Below, piece after piece: positions 35,244-47,478 of a stretch of 64,000 nucleotides of DNA. The notes below the pieces were generated by a model. The model was not told the DNA's origin and did no database searches. It was given only the letters and a program-made list of their open reading frames with translations. The position numbers and the translations under genes are program-made. The DNA is taken from the NCBI GenBank assembly GCA_016081115.2, contig CM071924.1, forward strand, positions 88,798,616 to 88,862,615. The letters run 5' to 3'. The DNA is from Rehmannia glutinosa. Lineage: Eukaryota; Streptophyta; Magnoliopsida; Lamiales; Orobanchaceae. The stretch's first letter is position 1. Each line of letters begins with the position of its first letter.

Positions 35244-36100
35244 AGGGGTATAAGACCATCTCCACTTGTTTGCACAACTTTGATGCAGAATTTGCACTAT
35301 TTTAGTGCAAAATCAGATTCTATCTCCGAGTTTGCACTAATTTGATGCGAGAATTTGCACTATTTTAGTGAGAAATCAGATTCTATCTCCGAGTTTGCAC
35401 TACTTTATTCACTAAAAACAAGGTTGCAAAAATCGCCAGCGCTAGTCGGGCGGAACCGGGCGCCTAGCGCCTAGAAACACCAAGTTTTTTTTTTTTTTTT
35501 TTCATTTTTTTGTATTTTGGTCGATTTTTGCCGATTTTTGGTCGATTTATTCCGTCTAGACCGCCAGCCGATTTTTTCCCGATTTTTCCCCATTTTTTTA
35601 GGCGCTAGCGCGGCGCCAGACGATTTTTGCCCGGACCGATTTTGGGAAAATCGGATCGGCCTAGGGGCGCCTAGCCCAGCAGGCGGCCGCCTAGACCGAT
35701 TTTACAACCTTTGCTAAAATAGAATATTCCATAAGATTTTTTTAATTCATTTAATATTAATTTTTAAACAAATTCAAAAAAAAAAAATATTATGTTTAAT
35801 GAAATAATGCAAAACTATATTATAATATTTAAAAAATTATCACATATAATTGTATTAACTTTAGTATTATTTTTAATTAGATTAAGCTGAAATATAAAAT
35901 TAATAATAGTATTTAAAGTTAACGTAAACCAATAACAAATTAAATTAAAAAAAAACAAAAACAAAAAAAAAACAAAAACAAAAGTAGCACTGCTACAGTG
36001 CAAGCAATTGACAAAATGGCGCATAAAATAGAATGAGTGCTAGAGTGGACAAAATAGCGCTAAGTGCTATTCTCCTAAGACCTTCTTTGGAGATGCCCTA
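35244..36100. mobile_element. MITE with CATCTCCA termini, carrying a nested hAT-like element
   Basis: The left end TAGGGGTATAAGACCATCTCC and (revcomp) right end TAGGGCATCTCCAAAGAAG delimit an element whose interior repeats gaatttgcactattttagtg twice (35287-35400). The element at 35426-35712 interrupts it. No clear target duplication. Confidence 0.6.
35426..35712. mobile_element. hAT-like MITE, CAAGGTTG family
   Basis: The left end CAAGGTTGCAAAAATCG mirrors the right end (revcomp AAAGGTTGTAAAATCGG). The interior is dense in GGCGCCTAG motifs. The flanks ctaaaaa and ctaaaat resemble a short duplication. It is a relative of 58141-58498, whose borders are exactly known. Confidence 0.75.
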
Positions 36101-36189
36101 AGGATGAATGTTATGCTAAATGAATTATTCCTAAGAAATGATAGGATTTAATGCAAGCACACATTTGATCATTGGACACTCTTGATATC

Positions 36190-36445
36190 ATTAGATGGTT
36201 TTCACGAACCAAACTTGAACACAATTTTTCGTTCGGTAAAATATAAAGATCGACTCGATTAGTAAAAAACACAATATATGTAAAAATATCAAGCTACTCG
36301 AGCTCGATTCATGTTCGGCTTGACTAAAGCTCGTTCAAGTTCGACTCGATTAATAATCAAAAGAAGCTCAAACACAATTTTTAAAGCTCGATAAACAAAC
36401 TTGAAATAATTGTGTTTGGCCCGACTCGATTCATTTACACCACTA
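36190..36445. repeat. Fragment of the GAGCT hAT-like family
   Basis: Motifs ttcacgaaccaaac, gctcgattcatgttcggc and ctcgttcaagttcgactcg match the arms of 4389-4887. Termini are degraded; a 30-bp A run follows. Confidence 0.45.
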
Positions 36446-37687
36446 CGCTCAAGCCGTACAAAATTTTAAAAAAAAAAAAAAAAAAAAAAGGACTTTCCTA
36501 CTTAAATTGCAACCTTAAATTATTGAAAAGTTAAAAATATTTCGATTAAAAGGTCGGAGGCTCGTATATTCTGGGGCATAAACCTTTTAGGATTTTGTGA
36601 TCATGTAGGTTGTGACATTCGTACTGGATCTGTTATGGTCTATTATAAGGAAATTTTAATTAATGACCCATGTTGATTTTTTCGAACATGATTTTATGGG
36701 ATTTTTATACACTGTGACACGTCAGGTGTAGATATAATATTTTAACTTGATATTGAAAAAAATATTTTTTTTCTTTTTGAAAGATGTTGGAAAAGGTTAG
36801 GTAAAAAGATATGTCGTAGGTACCAAGTTGTTAAAAGAAAAGGTAGAAAGAAACTTTGAAGATGAAATAATGAATTACAGACATATTCATATAGAACTCC
36901 AAAACTTGATCTAGTTTCAAGGATAAACTATTAAATGAACATATTAAAGATTGATCAACTAGGATACCCTTCTTTTAGAACTCATAAAGTCAAGTAGGCT
37001 TGTCTACATGTAGGTAATCTTTGATTTTTGTAAGTGAGTATTCAAGATATATAAATGGTTGGGATGCGACCTTAATTCCCTATTCGAAGGGGATGTTTCA
37101 CATAAAAAGAAAATATTAAAGATTAAAAACCCATAGTCATCTTTATACTTATAATTGATTTTCTTTTAAAATACTTATCTGTACATTTAAAATTAGATAG
37201 AGAAAATTAGAATATATCTTTAAGACATCACATGCACCTTTAGTTAGGATTCAAATTTTGTGTTCCAATTTTCTATTGCGCTTCATATTTTACCATACAG
37301 ATGAATGATATTGGTGTATATATTCAATCAATCAACCACCTATGTTTGTCTCAAAGACATGTGTTATTCATCCATCATGTGTAATATAAAGTGGAATAGC
37401 AGGTCCCAACTAGTGGAATAAGTAATTTAAAGGTGATAAACTAGTTTTTATACACTTAAGAGCATCATTAAGTTAATCGCCCAATAACGAAGGCCCAGAG
37501 AGTTTTGAAACGTTCATTTCAACAAAAGTAATTCTTTTTATTTAATTCCACAAGCTCAATTCTTTGCCAAGTCTTAAAAACATATTATCAATTGTCTTTA
37601 TTTCATCTGGTTATTAAACCTATCGTATATATTATCAAAGTTAAACGCTAAATAAAAATAATACACTACATCTCTAAAAAAAAAAAA
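36446..37687. other. Anonymous AT-rich intergenic DNA
   Basis: No recognisable gene, TIR pair or LTR. Confidence 0.5.
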
Positions 37688-37690
37688 ATA

Positions 37691-37966
37691 CACTACAAAA
37701 AACCTCCTGTTTCTTGATAGATTTTATTTTGTTACTAAATTATACGATTACTTACAAAATACCGAAAAAATAAAACATTTAGTTTCACCCAAACTATACC
37801 GACAAATCATCAAAATTTTTCAAACCATTTAAATACCGTATATATCTATCTATAATATTAGATTTTATTGATAAATATTTACCTACAACAATTTTACCTA
37901 CATTTTACAATTATCTTAATACTTACACACATTTTTTTCGTAGGTAAATTGATTTTTCTTGTAGTG
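37691..37966. mobile_element. CACTA-like MITE (CACTACAA termini)
   Basis: The ends CACTACAAAAAACC and (revcomp) CACTACAAGAAAAATC are flanked by ATA (37688-37690 and 37967-37969). Length 276 bp. The internal ttacctac / gtaggtaaatt motifs are shared with 34074-34356. Confidence 0.85.
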
Positions 37967-38088
37967 ATACAATAAATAGATTTTAATTGGATATAAAAAG
38001 TGATTCTCCTATTTATTTCTTCTTTTTTATTCTATTTGGTGGATGGATTAGAAGTTTACACACACACACATATATATCTATATATAGG

Positions 38089-39066
38089 GGTTGGATCTAA
38101 TGAGAATCATGTCTACAAACGGTGAGAAAGTATGAATTGATCTCACCATCCCCAACTATTAATCAATGAATGTGATTAAATGGATAAATATTACATTAAA
38201 TCAATAATTTAATCAACCAAAAGGGTAATAATGTAAAATGGTATAAATCAAAACAGTTATAATATGGAAGGAGACAAAATCACGTTGCTTCTCATGATAA
38301 TTCATCATCCTAAAAACGCCATTAACAAAGCTGAAAAACTCATTCTCCGCCATTGACAACATCCGAAATTACAAAGATACACAAAAATTTGGGTGAGAAG
38401 ATGACATCAATTCCATGGGATGAAGCACATAATTATACAAAGTGCTGTTATAGCCAACGAGGAAGGATTAAACATTGATGGATAACTCGAACCAGGTATG
38501 TAAAAATCAAATCAAACGGGAATTGCGGACGAAGAATAGAAGCAACACAAATCAATACGATGAGTTCGATTCATGTGAATGAACAATCATCAAGAAACTC
38601 CATCCCATCAATATCGATAGTGTATACATAGATGGGGAACTCGAACATGTTCATTAACAACAAACTCTTAAAACGTAATTTTCACGAAGAAGGCGATGCA
38701 TAATAACTTATGAAACAATGCATATAATTATTGGAAGTGCATAGTTGAAAATTATGCAACAAAATTCAACTAACTATGCATTGTCTATAAGATATCTATG
38801 CATTGTATACAACTAAATATATAGCACATTATACCCAAATATGCAAGATGTCATAACTATGCAACCAAAATCAACTAACTATGCATTATCTAGAAGTTAT
38901 CTATGCGGTGTAAGAAAATCAAATATAAATTACATTATACCAAGTTATGGAAAGTGTCATAAACTTTGAAAAAAATTAACTAACTATGCATTGTCTAGAA
39001 ATTATCTAACGAGTGTGTAAAAACTAAATATGCGACATTATACCCAATACCCAATTATGCAATAAG
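38089..39066. mobile_element. (TA)n-embedded TIR element 5, right end missing
   Basis: It follows a (CA)/(TA) tract and starts GGGGTTGGATCTAATGAGA, as elements 1-3 do. The interior (38750-39060) is an array of degenerate units around aactatgcattgtctagaag. The right TIR is not found; the boundary with the Gypsy-type LTR at 39067 cuts the array. Confidence 0.55.
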
Positions 39067-39758
39067 TGTCCGATAAATATCTTTTTATGCGTATTTTACT
39101 TGTTTATTTGAGTATGTTTTAGGTTGTCTTGTTGTTAGTTTCGTATGTTTTTGATTGCACATGGTTCATATTACTGTGAGGTAATTTTATTGGTGTAGAT
39201 TGATCATTCGGAGCGATTTTTGGTGAATTACGGGCTATGGATTCATGTCAAAAATATACCCCAAGGTTTATGGATGCAAAAACACTCAAAATTCTAAGAT
39301 AAAAGCTCAAGGATGGAATTGAGCATTTGTTTATCAGGACTACTTTCACCAAAATAATGTCAATAAAAGCTCAAGGACGGAATTGAGGGTGGACATTCAT
39401 AATTCATTCATTCACATATATAAAAATTCAGATTTTAGAGAGCAACTTATATATTGTGAGAAGAGAGGGAAATTAGAATTGGGGATTGAGGAGCTTGGAA
39501 GAGAAGGCTTGGAGCAACATCTTTTGAGACAATAAAAAAAGAAGTCCATTTGGGATTTTGAGAAAAGATAAGTACACCATGTCGATAACATTCAATGAAT
39601 CTTCTTGTGTAGATTATTCTTTTGTCAAAATCATGTATAGCTATATTCTTAGTGTTAGAATGTAATGAACTCTAGAATGTTAATATTTCGGTATAGCTAT
39701 ATTCAAGTTTTATATATGCATGCGATATCGAATCACTTATATTATGCTTTGTTCATTC

Positions 39759-39963
39759 TCGCTAAATGTTTATGATTTTATTCATAATGTGAAAAGTGTT
39801 TCTGAGATGATGGAGTTGGATGTATTTATACAAGGAATCTAACTGGAAAATATCTTCATAACAACTAACTCCTTAACTAACTACTAACGAGAAAATGTGA
39901 TAATGTAACCAACTAACTAACTAACTAGGTGTAATAGCTAACTGCTGTTTTATTTACTCAATA
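39759..39963 (-). repeat. 3' LTR of Copia A
   Basis: 205 bp, matching 44289-44487 apart from a few small indels (for example a 3-base difference after aaaagtgttt and an extra ctaa unit). Confidence 0.92.
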
Positions 39964-39969
39964 TGCTCC

Positions 39970-42900
39970 CATGCAAAGTGAACCGGGAGATGTAACTGCC
40001 ACGATTTTTACGGAGTTGAAGGAACCAGAAGTAGCTGCAAGTGGTTTAGTTAGAACATCACCACTTGCTCTTGGGGATGGGAACGTGACGAACATCAATT
40101 TCCTTGTTGCGAACCTTATCACGGATGAAATGAATGTCAATTTCAATGTGCTTAGTGCGTGCATGATAAACAGGATTCGAGGCGAGTGTGAGAGCTCCAA
40201 TGTTGTCGTCCAAAGAACAACTGGAGAACGAAGAGAAATGCCCAACTCGGCAAAAAGGCGAGATATCCAAGTAATCTCGGTGGTGGCAAGGGCAAGGGCC
40301 CGTATTCACTTTCGATCGCTCCGTGCGACTACGTGTTGTTTCTTTGAACTCCAAGCAATGAGATTAGGACCCAGGTAGACACAAAGTAATCACTCGTGGA
40401 CCGACGATCATCCACGCAACTCGCCCAATCGACATCGGCAAAACATTCTAGAGTCATTCTAGAAACAGGTTGAAAGAAAATTCCCAGTGAGGAGTGCTTT
40501 TGAGGTAGCGGAGGGCACGTTTGCAGCATTTCCAATGATTTTCCGTAGGTTGATGTAAGAATTGGTGAGCTTATTTACCACAAAAGAGATATCCGTCCGG
40601 GTCAATGTGAGATATTGCAAGGCCCCAACCGTCTTTGCGATACATAGTAGGATCGAGAGAGAATTGTACTATCTTGAAGAGAAAGTTTGGTGCTGGCCGC
40701 AAATGGGAGTAGAGGCTGGTTTGGAGGAGGAGAGACATGTCTTGTGAAGAAGATCTTTGATATACTTGGGACCGAGTGAGATTAATACTGCAGAGGTGCG
40801 ATGCGTCTCTAAACCAAGGAAGAAATTGACAACTCCCAGGTCTTTAAGAGAAAATGTGTGGTTTAATTTTGTAATTAATGTGGAAATATAGAGTGAGCAA
40901 TCCCACGTAATTAAAATGTCATCGACATAGACCAACACCAATATCGCTTGCCTTGAATATGAAGAAAGAATAGGGATGAATCGAATCTGAGAATTCTTGA
41001 AGCCCAAAGAGACCAAAAATGCCTTGAGTTTGTCATACCAAGCCTTGGGGCCTGTTTCAACCCATAAAGTTCTTTAACTAATCTGCAAACATGAGAAGAT
41101 GCGTGTGGATCCACAAAACCATGTGGTTGTGCCATGTAAACAGCTCCTTGAGATCACCATTTAAGAACGCATTATTCACATCTACTTGATGAATATGCCA
41201 TCCTCTAGTAATCGCCAATGAAAGCATAAGCACGATAGTAAGTGGCTTAACTACAGGACTAAATGTATCAAAGTAATCAACCCCAACATGTTGTTCAAAC
41301 CCTCTAGCAACAAGCCTTGCTTTCAACCTTTCCTGAGAACATCCATTTTGTGTTTCACCTTAAATATCCACTTGTTCTTGATAAGGTTCATATGCTCGAG
41401 AGAAAGGAACTAACTCCCAGGTGTGATTTCTAACAAGGGCATTGTACTCTTCATCCATAGCAAGTTTCAATGAGGTAAAGACAATGCTTCAAAGTGGCAT
41501 TTGAAGGTTGATGGAGGAGAAGAGAATGAGGCAGAGTAAATTTTGGGCTTGAAGATGCCATTCTTGGACCTAGTAGTTATGGTGTGAGTGTGAGAGGGAG
41601 GATCGGTGGAGGAGAAGGTGAATCAAGAGGCGAGGAGACAATGTAGGAGAAGAAGAAAGATCTTTGTGGAGTAGTATGTTGAGTAGATGAATGAGTGTTG
41701 GACTGACCGAGAGAGGGATAAGAGCTAGATGACTAGATGGGTGGAATGATAGTAGCGAGGAGAGGTAAGACAGAAGTGTAGAAACAACGGTGGACCGAGA
41801 GCATGTGTTAGAAGGAGCGGAAGGAAATAATGAAGAATAGGGAATTCAAGCTCATTAAAGGCAAACGATCAGTGCTAGCTATGAAAATCTTGCACGAGGG
41901 AGAGAGGCATTTATACCCTTTGTGATGTGGACTATATCCAAGGAACACACACTTCATGGACCTATATTGAAGCTTGGATTGGTTATATGGTGCGGTATAA
42001 GGGAAACAAGCGCATCCAAAAGATCTCGAGAAAAGTGTAATCGGGATGTGCCCAAAGAGTTTGAAGTGAGGAGAAGAATGATTTAGAATGGGGTGGGAAG
42101 TTTGTTAATGATGTATCTTTACTTGATTGAGAAGGCATCCCACCGTATTTAATGGGAAGAGAAGCTTTGTGCAAGCAAAGCAAACCAGTTTCAACTATAT
42201 CTTTGGTCTTTCTTTCACCCAATCCATTTTGAGTGTGGGTATATGGGCAAGGGTGTAACGAAATATATACCAAGAGTTTCTAGAACGGGAGTAAGACTTC
42301 GTATTCCCCACCCCAATCAGTTGTAGGACCTTGATTTTTGAATTGAATTGCCTTTCAACCATGGCATTAAATTGTAAGAAAAGATTATGCACTTGATTTT
42401 GCTTGCATTGGATAGATCCATGTGAACCGTGTGAAATCATCAATAAAGTGCACATAGTATTTGTATCCTTCCCTAGAAATGTAAGGAGTTGGACCCCGGA
42501 CATCGGTATGAATGAGTTCAAAAGGAGATTTGGTATTATGAACAACGAGAACCATAATGCATTTGATGCATTTTTCCCATTTTACAATTTTGCACAAAAG
42601 TGTGTGTTTTTATTTGAGTAGGGCAAGTTCAATGTTCTCGAGTACATGAGAAAGAGTATTGTTACAAGAATGACCAAGTCTATTGTGCCGGATAGTAAGA
42701 GAATTACAAGTAGAATTGGAAAATGAATTAGGTACAAAAGTAGAAAGCGAGTACGGGGAGGGGAATAGATGAAAGTGAAGGCCTGGGTGTTGAAGTAGAC
42801 GCCACCGAGATGAGATAGATCCGGTGATAGAGACCATCCTTAAGTACTCTCTCGGTAGTACTTGGTGTGTTTTACGGTCTTAACAAGACAATGAGAAGCA

Positions 42901-44276
42901 TGAAACTCAATGTATACATGATTATCTTGAATGAATTTGGAAATGCTTAGTAAATTCTTGGTAACATCCGGTACATGAAGGATTTGTTTAAGAGATAGGG
43001 GCTGGGAAGAGATTAGAGAGGGAATAGAAGTGGAACCAATGTGAGAGATAGAGAGAGATGAACCATTGCCAACTACAAGTGAGTCTTTACCCGCATAAGG
43101 AGATTGCAATGTCAAGTTACCCAGGTTAGTAGTCACATGATGAGTAGCCCCACTATCCATGTACCAAACTGCATTAGTAGAAGGATGACTATAGGTGTTA
43201 TAGTTCCAAGTGTTGGCACGAAAAGGAGATGGTGAGTGAGCATCGGTCATCATGAGTATTGTTAACAGATGCATGAGAATAATTGTAGGCCAAGTGTTGA
43301 GATGATGAAGATCCTGAAGGTGTCATTGCGGCCAAATTAGCACGAGCAGGAGCATTATGAAATCCAGGTGGTCGAAAAGAGGATTCTAAACCAGAAAAAT
43401 TAACACCAAACCGCTTGAAGCATTTTGCGGTTTGTGTGATTATTTCTTCCACATATTTGACACACCATTCTAGAACCTCTGAAAAATCTACCCGGTCTCG
43501 ATTTCGACCAGAAAAACCTCCTCTAGGTGGCCTAGGCTCGAGAGAATGAATTCCTAGTTGCAACATTGACGGATGAATTAGCCACGTAAACTGAATTTCA
43601 CAGCGGGAGAAGCGGGGATTGCTATTGCAAGCGCATCTCATGAGTCAGTAAAATATATTGCATTTGGAGAGAGAGAGAAAGATCTTTCGAGTAGTTAGAT
43701 TTACCACCACCGATTCATACTCGGATCCTAAACCATGTAGAATATACAACATTAAATCATCATCATCCACCGGTTTTATTTGCATGTATATCATCAACAA
43801 GAGATTGCATCTTGAGCACATACTCGTAAATCGACATATCGTCTTTCTTAAGAGTTTGTAACATTGATTTTAAATGCATCACTCACGGCCCGAGATTGAG
43901 TGCGAAAGCAGATTTTCCAATATACTCCAAATTTCATACGAAGTTGTGCAACGATTGACATATCCTAACATGTTTTCGAGATATGGAATTGAGGATCCAG
44001 TGAAAAGAAACTTATCTTTTCGAGGCCAAATCGAATACTCGGGATTACGAACAAAAAGATCTCGAATCATCTTCTTCGAGCCACTTCGATGGAGCAGAGG
44101 CGTGCCTGGGAGAAAATCCTCAAATCCGTATGTCGATTCTTTGTAGCTAGAACTTGAGATCTCCGAAATTATAGTTGAATCTATCCAACCGAATGTTGAG
44201 AGTATTGAGGAAGGTAGAGTGACTTGCGCCATGATTGAGAAAAAAAAATGAGGAAGCTAATCAAGAGGAAGACCGG
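39970..44276 (-). pseudogene. Copia A gag-pol remnant
   Basis: From 44232 (MAQVTLPSSILS) a gag region runs to about 43290. The zinc-knuckle region is altered. The protease signature WYMDSGATHHVT lies near 43165, integrase parts at about 42840-42390 (LGHSCNNTLSHV, HTDVRGPTPYISREGYKYYV, FIDDFTRFTWIYPM), RT at about 41330-40880 (KARLVARGFEQHVGVDYFDT, HQVDVNNAFLNGDL, LVYVDDILITWD) and RNase H up to about 39970. Segments lie in different frames, so no full polyprotein is encoded. Confidence 0.88.
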
Positions 44277-44288
44277 CTCTTGATACCA

Positions 44289-44487
44289 TGCTAAATGTTT
44301 ATGATTTTATTCATAATGTGAAAAGTGTTTGAGATGATGGAGTTGGATGTATTTATACAAGGGAATCTAAGCTGGAAAATATCTTCATAACAACTAATTC
44401 CTTAACTAACTACTGAGAAAATGTAACTTGATAATGTAACCAACTAACTAACTAGGTGTAGTAGCTAACTGTTTTATTTACTCAATA
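44289..44487 (-). repeat. 5' LTR of Copia A
   Basis: 199 bp, directly followed on the minus strand by the primer binding site. See the 3' LTR for comparison. Confidence 0.92.
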
Positions 44488-45117
44488 CATTCGAGTTAAT
44501 ATTTCGATATCTTGATTTGAATTTTATTCCTCATCGCTAATCGAGAGATTTATAGTGAGGAATAATTGATCTAAGTGTAAGGAGTTGTATGCAATCCTAG
44601 ATATAGGATGACATAAATCTTCCAGTTAGGGTCAAATCTAATATGAGAATTCATAAATCGTTATAATATAATCTTGAGGGTTTTAACTAGAAAAAGATTT
44701 CGGTTAGTCAACCTGAGATTAGGAGTTTTTACCTTGAAGGAGGGTTTAACTTAAATTGGGAATTTCTATAGTCCAATAGTCCATGAAGCATGAGATTATA
44801 TTAAAAATGGATGGTGATTGCTTAAGGGTTCATAGTTGTATCCAACTTTTTTAAAATCAAAAAAACATTCAAGAAGTATTTACATTCGAACATATTTTTA
44901 TTTCTTGATCTCTTATTTTATAATTTTTCCTTCATTCTATCATTTGTAATTTGTTGATTAATTAGATTCTTTAGTTTTGTATTTCTACAAAACAACTTAA
45001 AAATTAATAAATTAGATAACAAAAAGACGGTAATTAATAGTACTCGCAATCCTCATGAGAATGACACTCGGTGACTTTCGATAAACTAAACTATAAAATG
45101 ATAGGTACACTTATCTA

Positions 45118-45482
45118 AGATTTTAAGAATAGCTTTCGAGCCATCAATACATTTAAATTTATCTTCTTCGGGTCAAACAACATTAATATGACAATTATAT
45201 AATAAAATGCGGGTTTAATCTTTTTTTGGGGTGACTCACGAACCGACCCAGCAGCAATATAAACTTAAATTAAACTGACAAATTAGATTATTTTGCTACC
45301 ATTACAATAGAATAAACAGGTCAGACCTTTAAAAAGTTAGACAAATTATCCAAAAAGGCCAATGACTAAACTTTATACAATGTTTAGCTGCCCACGTACC
45401 AAAGTGCTCAGCAATTATCAAATCAAACGTCATTAATTAACATTAAGTATCTAAATATAAACAAAATCAAATAGCATTTTCA
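45118..45482. other. Anonymous AT-rich DNA
   Basis: Contains a short gtgactcacgaaccgacccag motif that could be a repeat scrap. No gene is seen. Confidence 0.45.
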
Positions 45483-46258
45483 CTTAAGTACTTTGTTTTT
45501 TTTTTTTTTTTTTGTCGAACGATAGTATTTTATTAAAACAACTCAAAAACTAAAATTACAACTACAATCGTAGCTAAGCGGCTATGAGCCGACATGACTA
45601 ACTACAAGCCAAGCGGGAATTGGTAAGACCAATTCGGGTTCCACAATATCGAACTAAAAAACTACACACCCCAAACTCACCACTCCACACCGGAGACTTC
45701 AAAGACTCCTTAATGGAGATCGAACACACTAGAAAAATCTAAAACCGGGCACGAGCAAACCACTACATACCTGCAACGAAGAAAAAAACCGATCCGCCAC
45801 GTGTTTCGCAAATCAACCGGAAATAGAAAATACAAACAAAAAGAAAACTACAACAATCTATAGCTAAAAAACGAGAAAAAAAAACAGAGAAAGAAAAAAA
45901 CCGAAAAAAAAAAAGAAAGATGCCTCTCCCTCTCCCAAATTAAGCGCCGCAACCCATCGTCTACTCGCTCCAGAGACACCTCTGTGAAGCTCCGGCCGCT
46001 TTCACCATGGACCAAAAATTTTGGTCACCTCGGACACCCAAAGGACCGCCATTATTGGCCCTCCAATAGCAAACATGGAGGGGGGGAGAGGGGTAAGGGA
46101 GAGAGGGGAGGGGAGAGTATGGGAGGGGGCGGCTGTTTTTAGGGGGGAGGGAGGGAGGAGAAAAAATTTAGGGTTTTTACTTTTTGGGTAGAGAGAAGGG
46201 GAGAAAAGAAGAGAGAGAGAGTGAAAAGGGTTGGGAAATATCCTTAAGTTAGACTTTG
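45483..46258 (-). mobile_element. Poly(A)-tailed retro-insertion (LINE-type end), non-coding
   Basis: On the minus strand the sequence starts with a CT-rich, plant-5'-UTR-like segment (cttctctctaccc, aaaaccctaaat) and ends with an AATAAAATACTATCG polyadenylation context and a poly(A) tail (T run 45496-45513). The flanks CTTAAGTACTTTG (45483-45495) and CTTAAGTTAGACTTTG (46243-46258) look like an imperfect target duplication. About 740 bp, no long ORF: an internally deleted L1-like LINE, or another RNA copied by LINE machinery. Confidence 0.65.
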
Positions 46259-46330
46259 TTAAGATGCAAGTTTGTTGTTATTTCTCAAAATATTTTCCTT
46301 TTATTAAGAAGGAAATAGTCCTTGGGAATA

Positions 46331-46590
46331 GAGCTGGCAATGGGCCGGGCTGGCGGCCCAACCCGTCAGGCTTTTGAAAAAAATTCGGCGGGGCTAGGCC
46401 GATTTTGGTTGGGGTGCGAAAATGCATAGTCCAACCAAACCCATGTGTACATTTTTTATACTTAAACTGCTTCGGATTGGCCTAAATATCGGACTAACCC
46501 GGTCCACGGGCCAATCGACCGGGCCGATAAGCCCGAATTTATTCGGAGCTAAAAATCTATGGTCCAATCAAGCCCAAACCTCTGCCCCAT
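46331..46590. repeat. GGCC-rich hAT-like element, one end missing
   Basis: It starts TAGAGCTGGCAATGGGCCGGG, the same terminus as 13785-14077, and continues with cgggcc / ggccc motifs to about 46590. The right TIR is lost. Confidence 0.55.
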
Positions 46591-47146
46591 GATGCTAGAT
46601 TTTGGTAGCTCCACTTGCATTGTTGTTTAATTTTTATAAACATGCTTTCATTCTATATACTAATCAAATAATTATATCCATATATGAATATAAGTATTTC
46701 ACGAAATACATCTCAAACTTTTTTTCTCAACAAAGTATCTAAAATATTCTTTAACCCCACTATCCTTATACGTATACTCCTTATAATTAACCCAGGACAG
46801 AACATAATTTTTCTAAAATACTTTTTTTTTTTGAGGAAATTCTAAAATACTAAATATTTGACAGCTACCGAAGTATTATTTGAGATCAATTTGGCGTCCA
46901 TAAATTAACTCAAAAAGATGTTAACATGTTCATGCATGAATGTTTTCTTGAATTTGATTGGACAATAAAACAAAAAAAAAATGTTTCCACTTGCATGTAT
47001 ATTACAATATATTTAATTTCTAAATTAAACGGCTGCCCACACGACCAATTGGGGCGGCCCATTGGGATGATCTCACTGCCACGCATGCCATTGCATAAAA
47101 TACTTTTAACAGTTCAACTCGATGAGTACAACAATAAAATAATATT
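46591..47146. other. Anonymous AT-rich intergenic DNA
   Basis: No recognisable gene or element. Confidence 0.5.
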
Positions 47147-47426
47147 TAGGAATAATTACAAAAATCCCTCGAACCTCGAGCTAATTAAAAAAAAATCAGA
47201 GATTTTGGAAAATTACCAAAAAAATATTTAAGTTTCATACGTCTTCATTTTCTCCTTTATAAGAAAAAAATATTTTAAAAACCCATGATATTTCTAGAAA
47301 TATTACAATAACCTTTTTAAATCTAAGTCGAATCAAACTTGAGTGAGCTTTTTGTAAATTTAAAACATCTATGAGTTTTTTTGTAATTAGCCCAAATCTC
47401 AGGGGGTCTTTTGTGATTATCCCTAA
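47147..47426. mobile_element. Mutator-like MITE (TAATTACAAAAA family)
   Basis: The left end taggaataattacaaaaatc and (revcomp) right end tagggataatcacaaaagac are inverted over about 45 bp, through gagctaattaa / gggctaattac. The flanks AATAATATT (47138-47146) and ATTAATATT (47427-47435) agree at 8 of 9 bases, the duplication length of Mutator-like elements. A relative lies at 4908-5151. Confidence 0.78.
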
Positions 47427-47478
47427 TTAATATTTATTTACCATCATTTGTGGTGTAAGAATTAAAATTATATTCTTG

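Larger units (their letters stand above)
39759..44487 (-). mobile_element. Copia retrotransposon A (Ale/Retrofit-like), 4.7 kb
   Basis: LTRs of about 200 bp at 39759-39963 and 44289-44487 are almost identical. CATTC flanks both sides (39754-39758 and 44488-44492). The primer site TGGTATCAAGAGC (44288-44276) abuts the 5' LTR. A purine-rich tract (minus strand, about 39964-39975) precedes the 3' LTR. Internal domain order gag-PR-INT-RT-RH is that of Copia; the small size and short LTRs suggest the Ale/Retrofit lineage. Confidence 0.92.
39067..45117. repeat. Gypsy-type LTR split by a Copia insertion
   Basis: The left part (39067-39758) opens TGTCCGATAAATATC and has gattgcacatggttcat and ttttggtgaattacgggct, a pattern seen at the 5' end of plant Gypsy LTRs. 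The right part (44488-45117) ends with ctcgcaatcctcatgagaatgacactcgg ... ggtacac, typical of the 3' end of such LTRs. Removing the Copia at 39759-44487 and one CATTC copy makes the two parts continuous, about 1.3 kb. No internal domain is seen, so it is a solo or truncated LTR. Confidence 0.55.
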
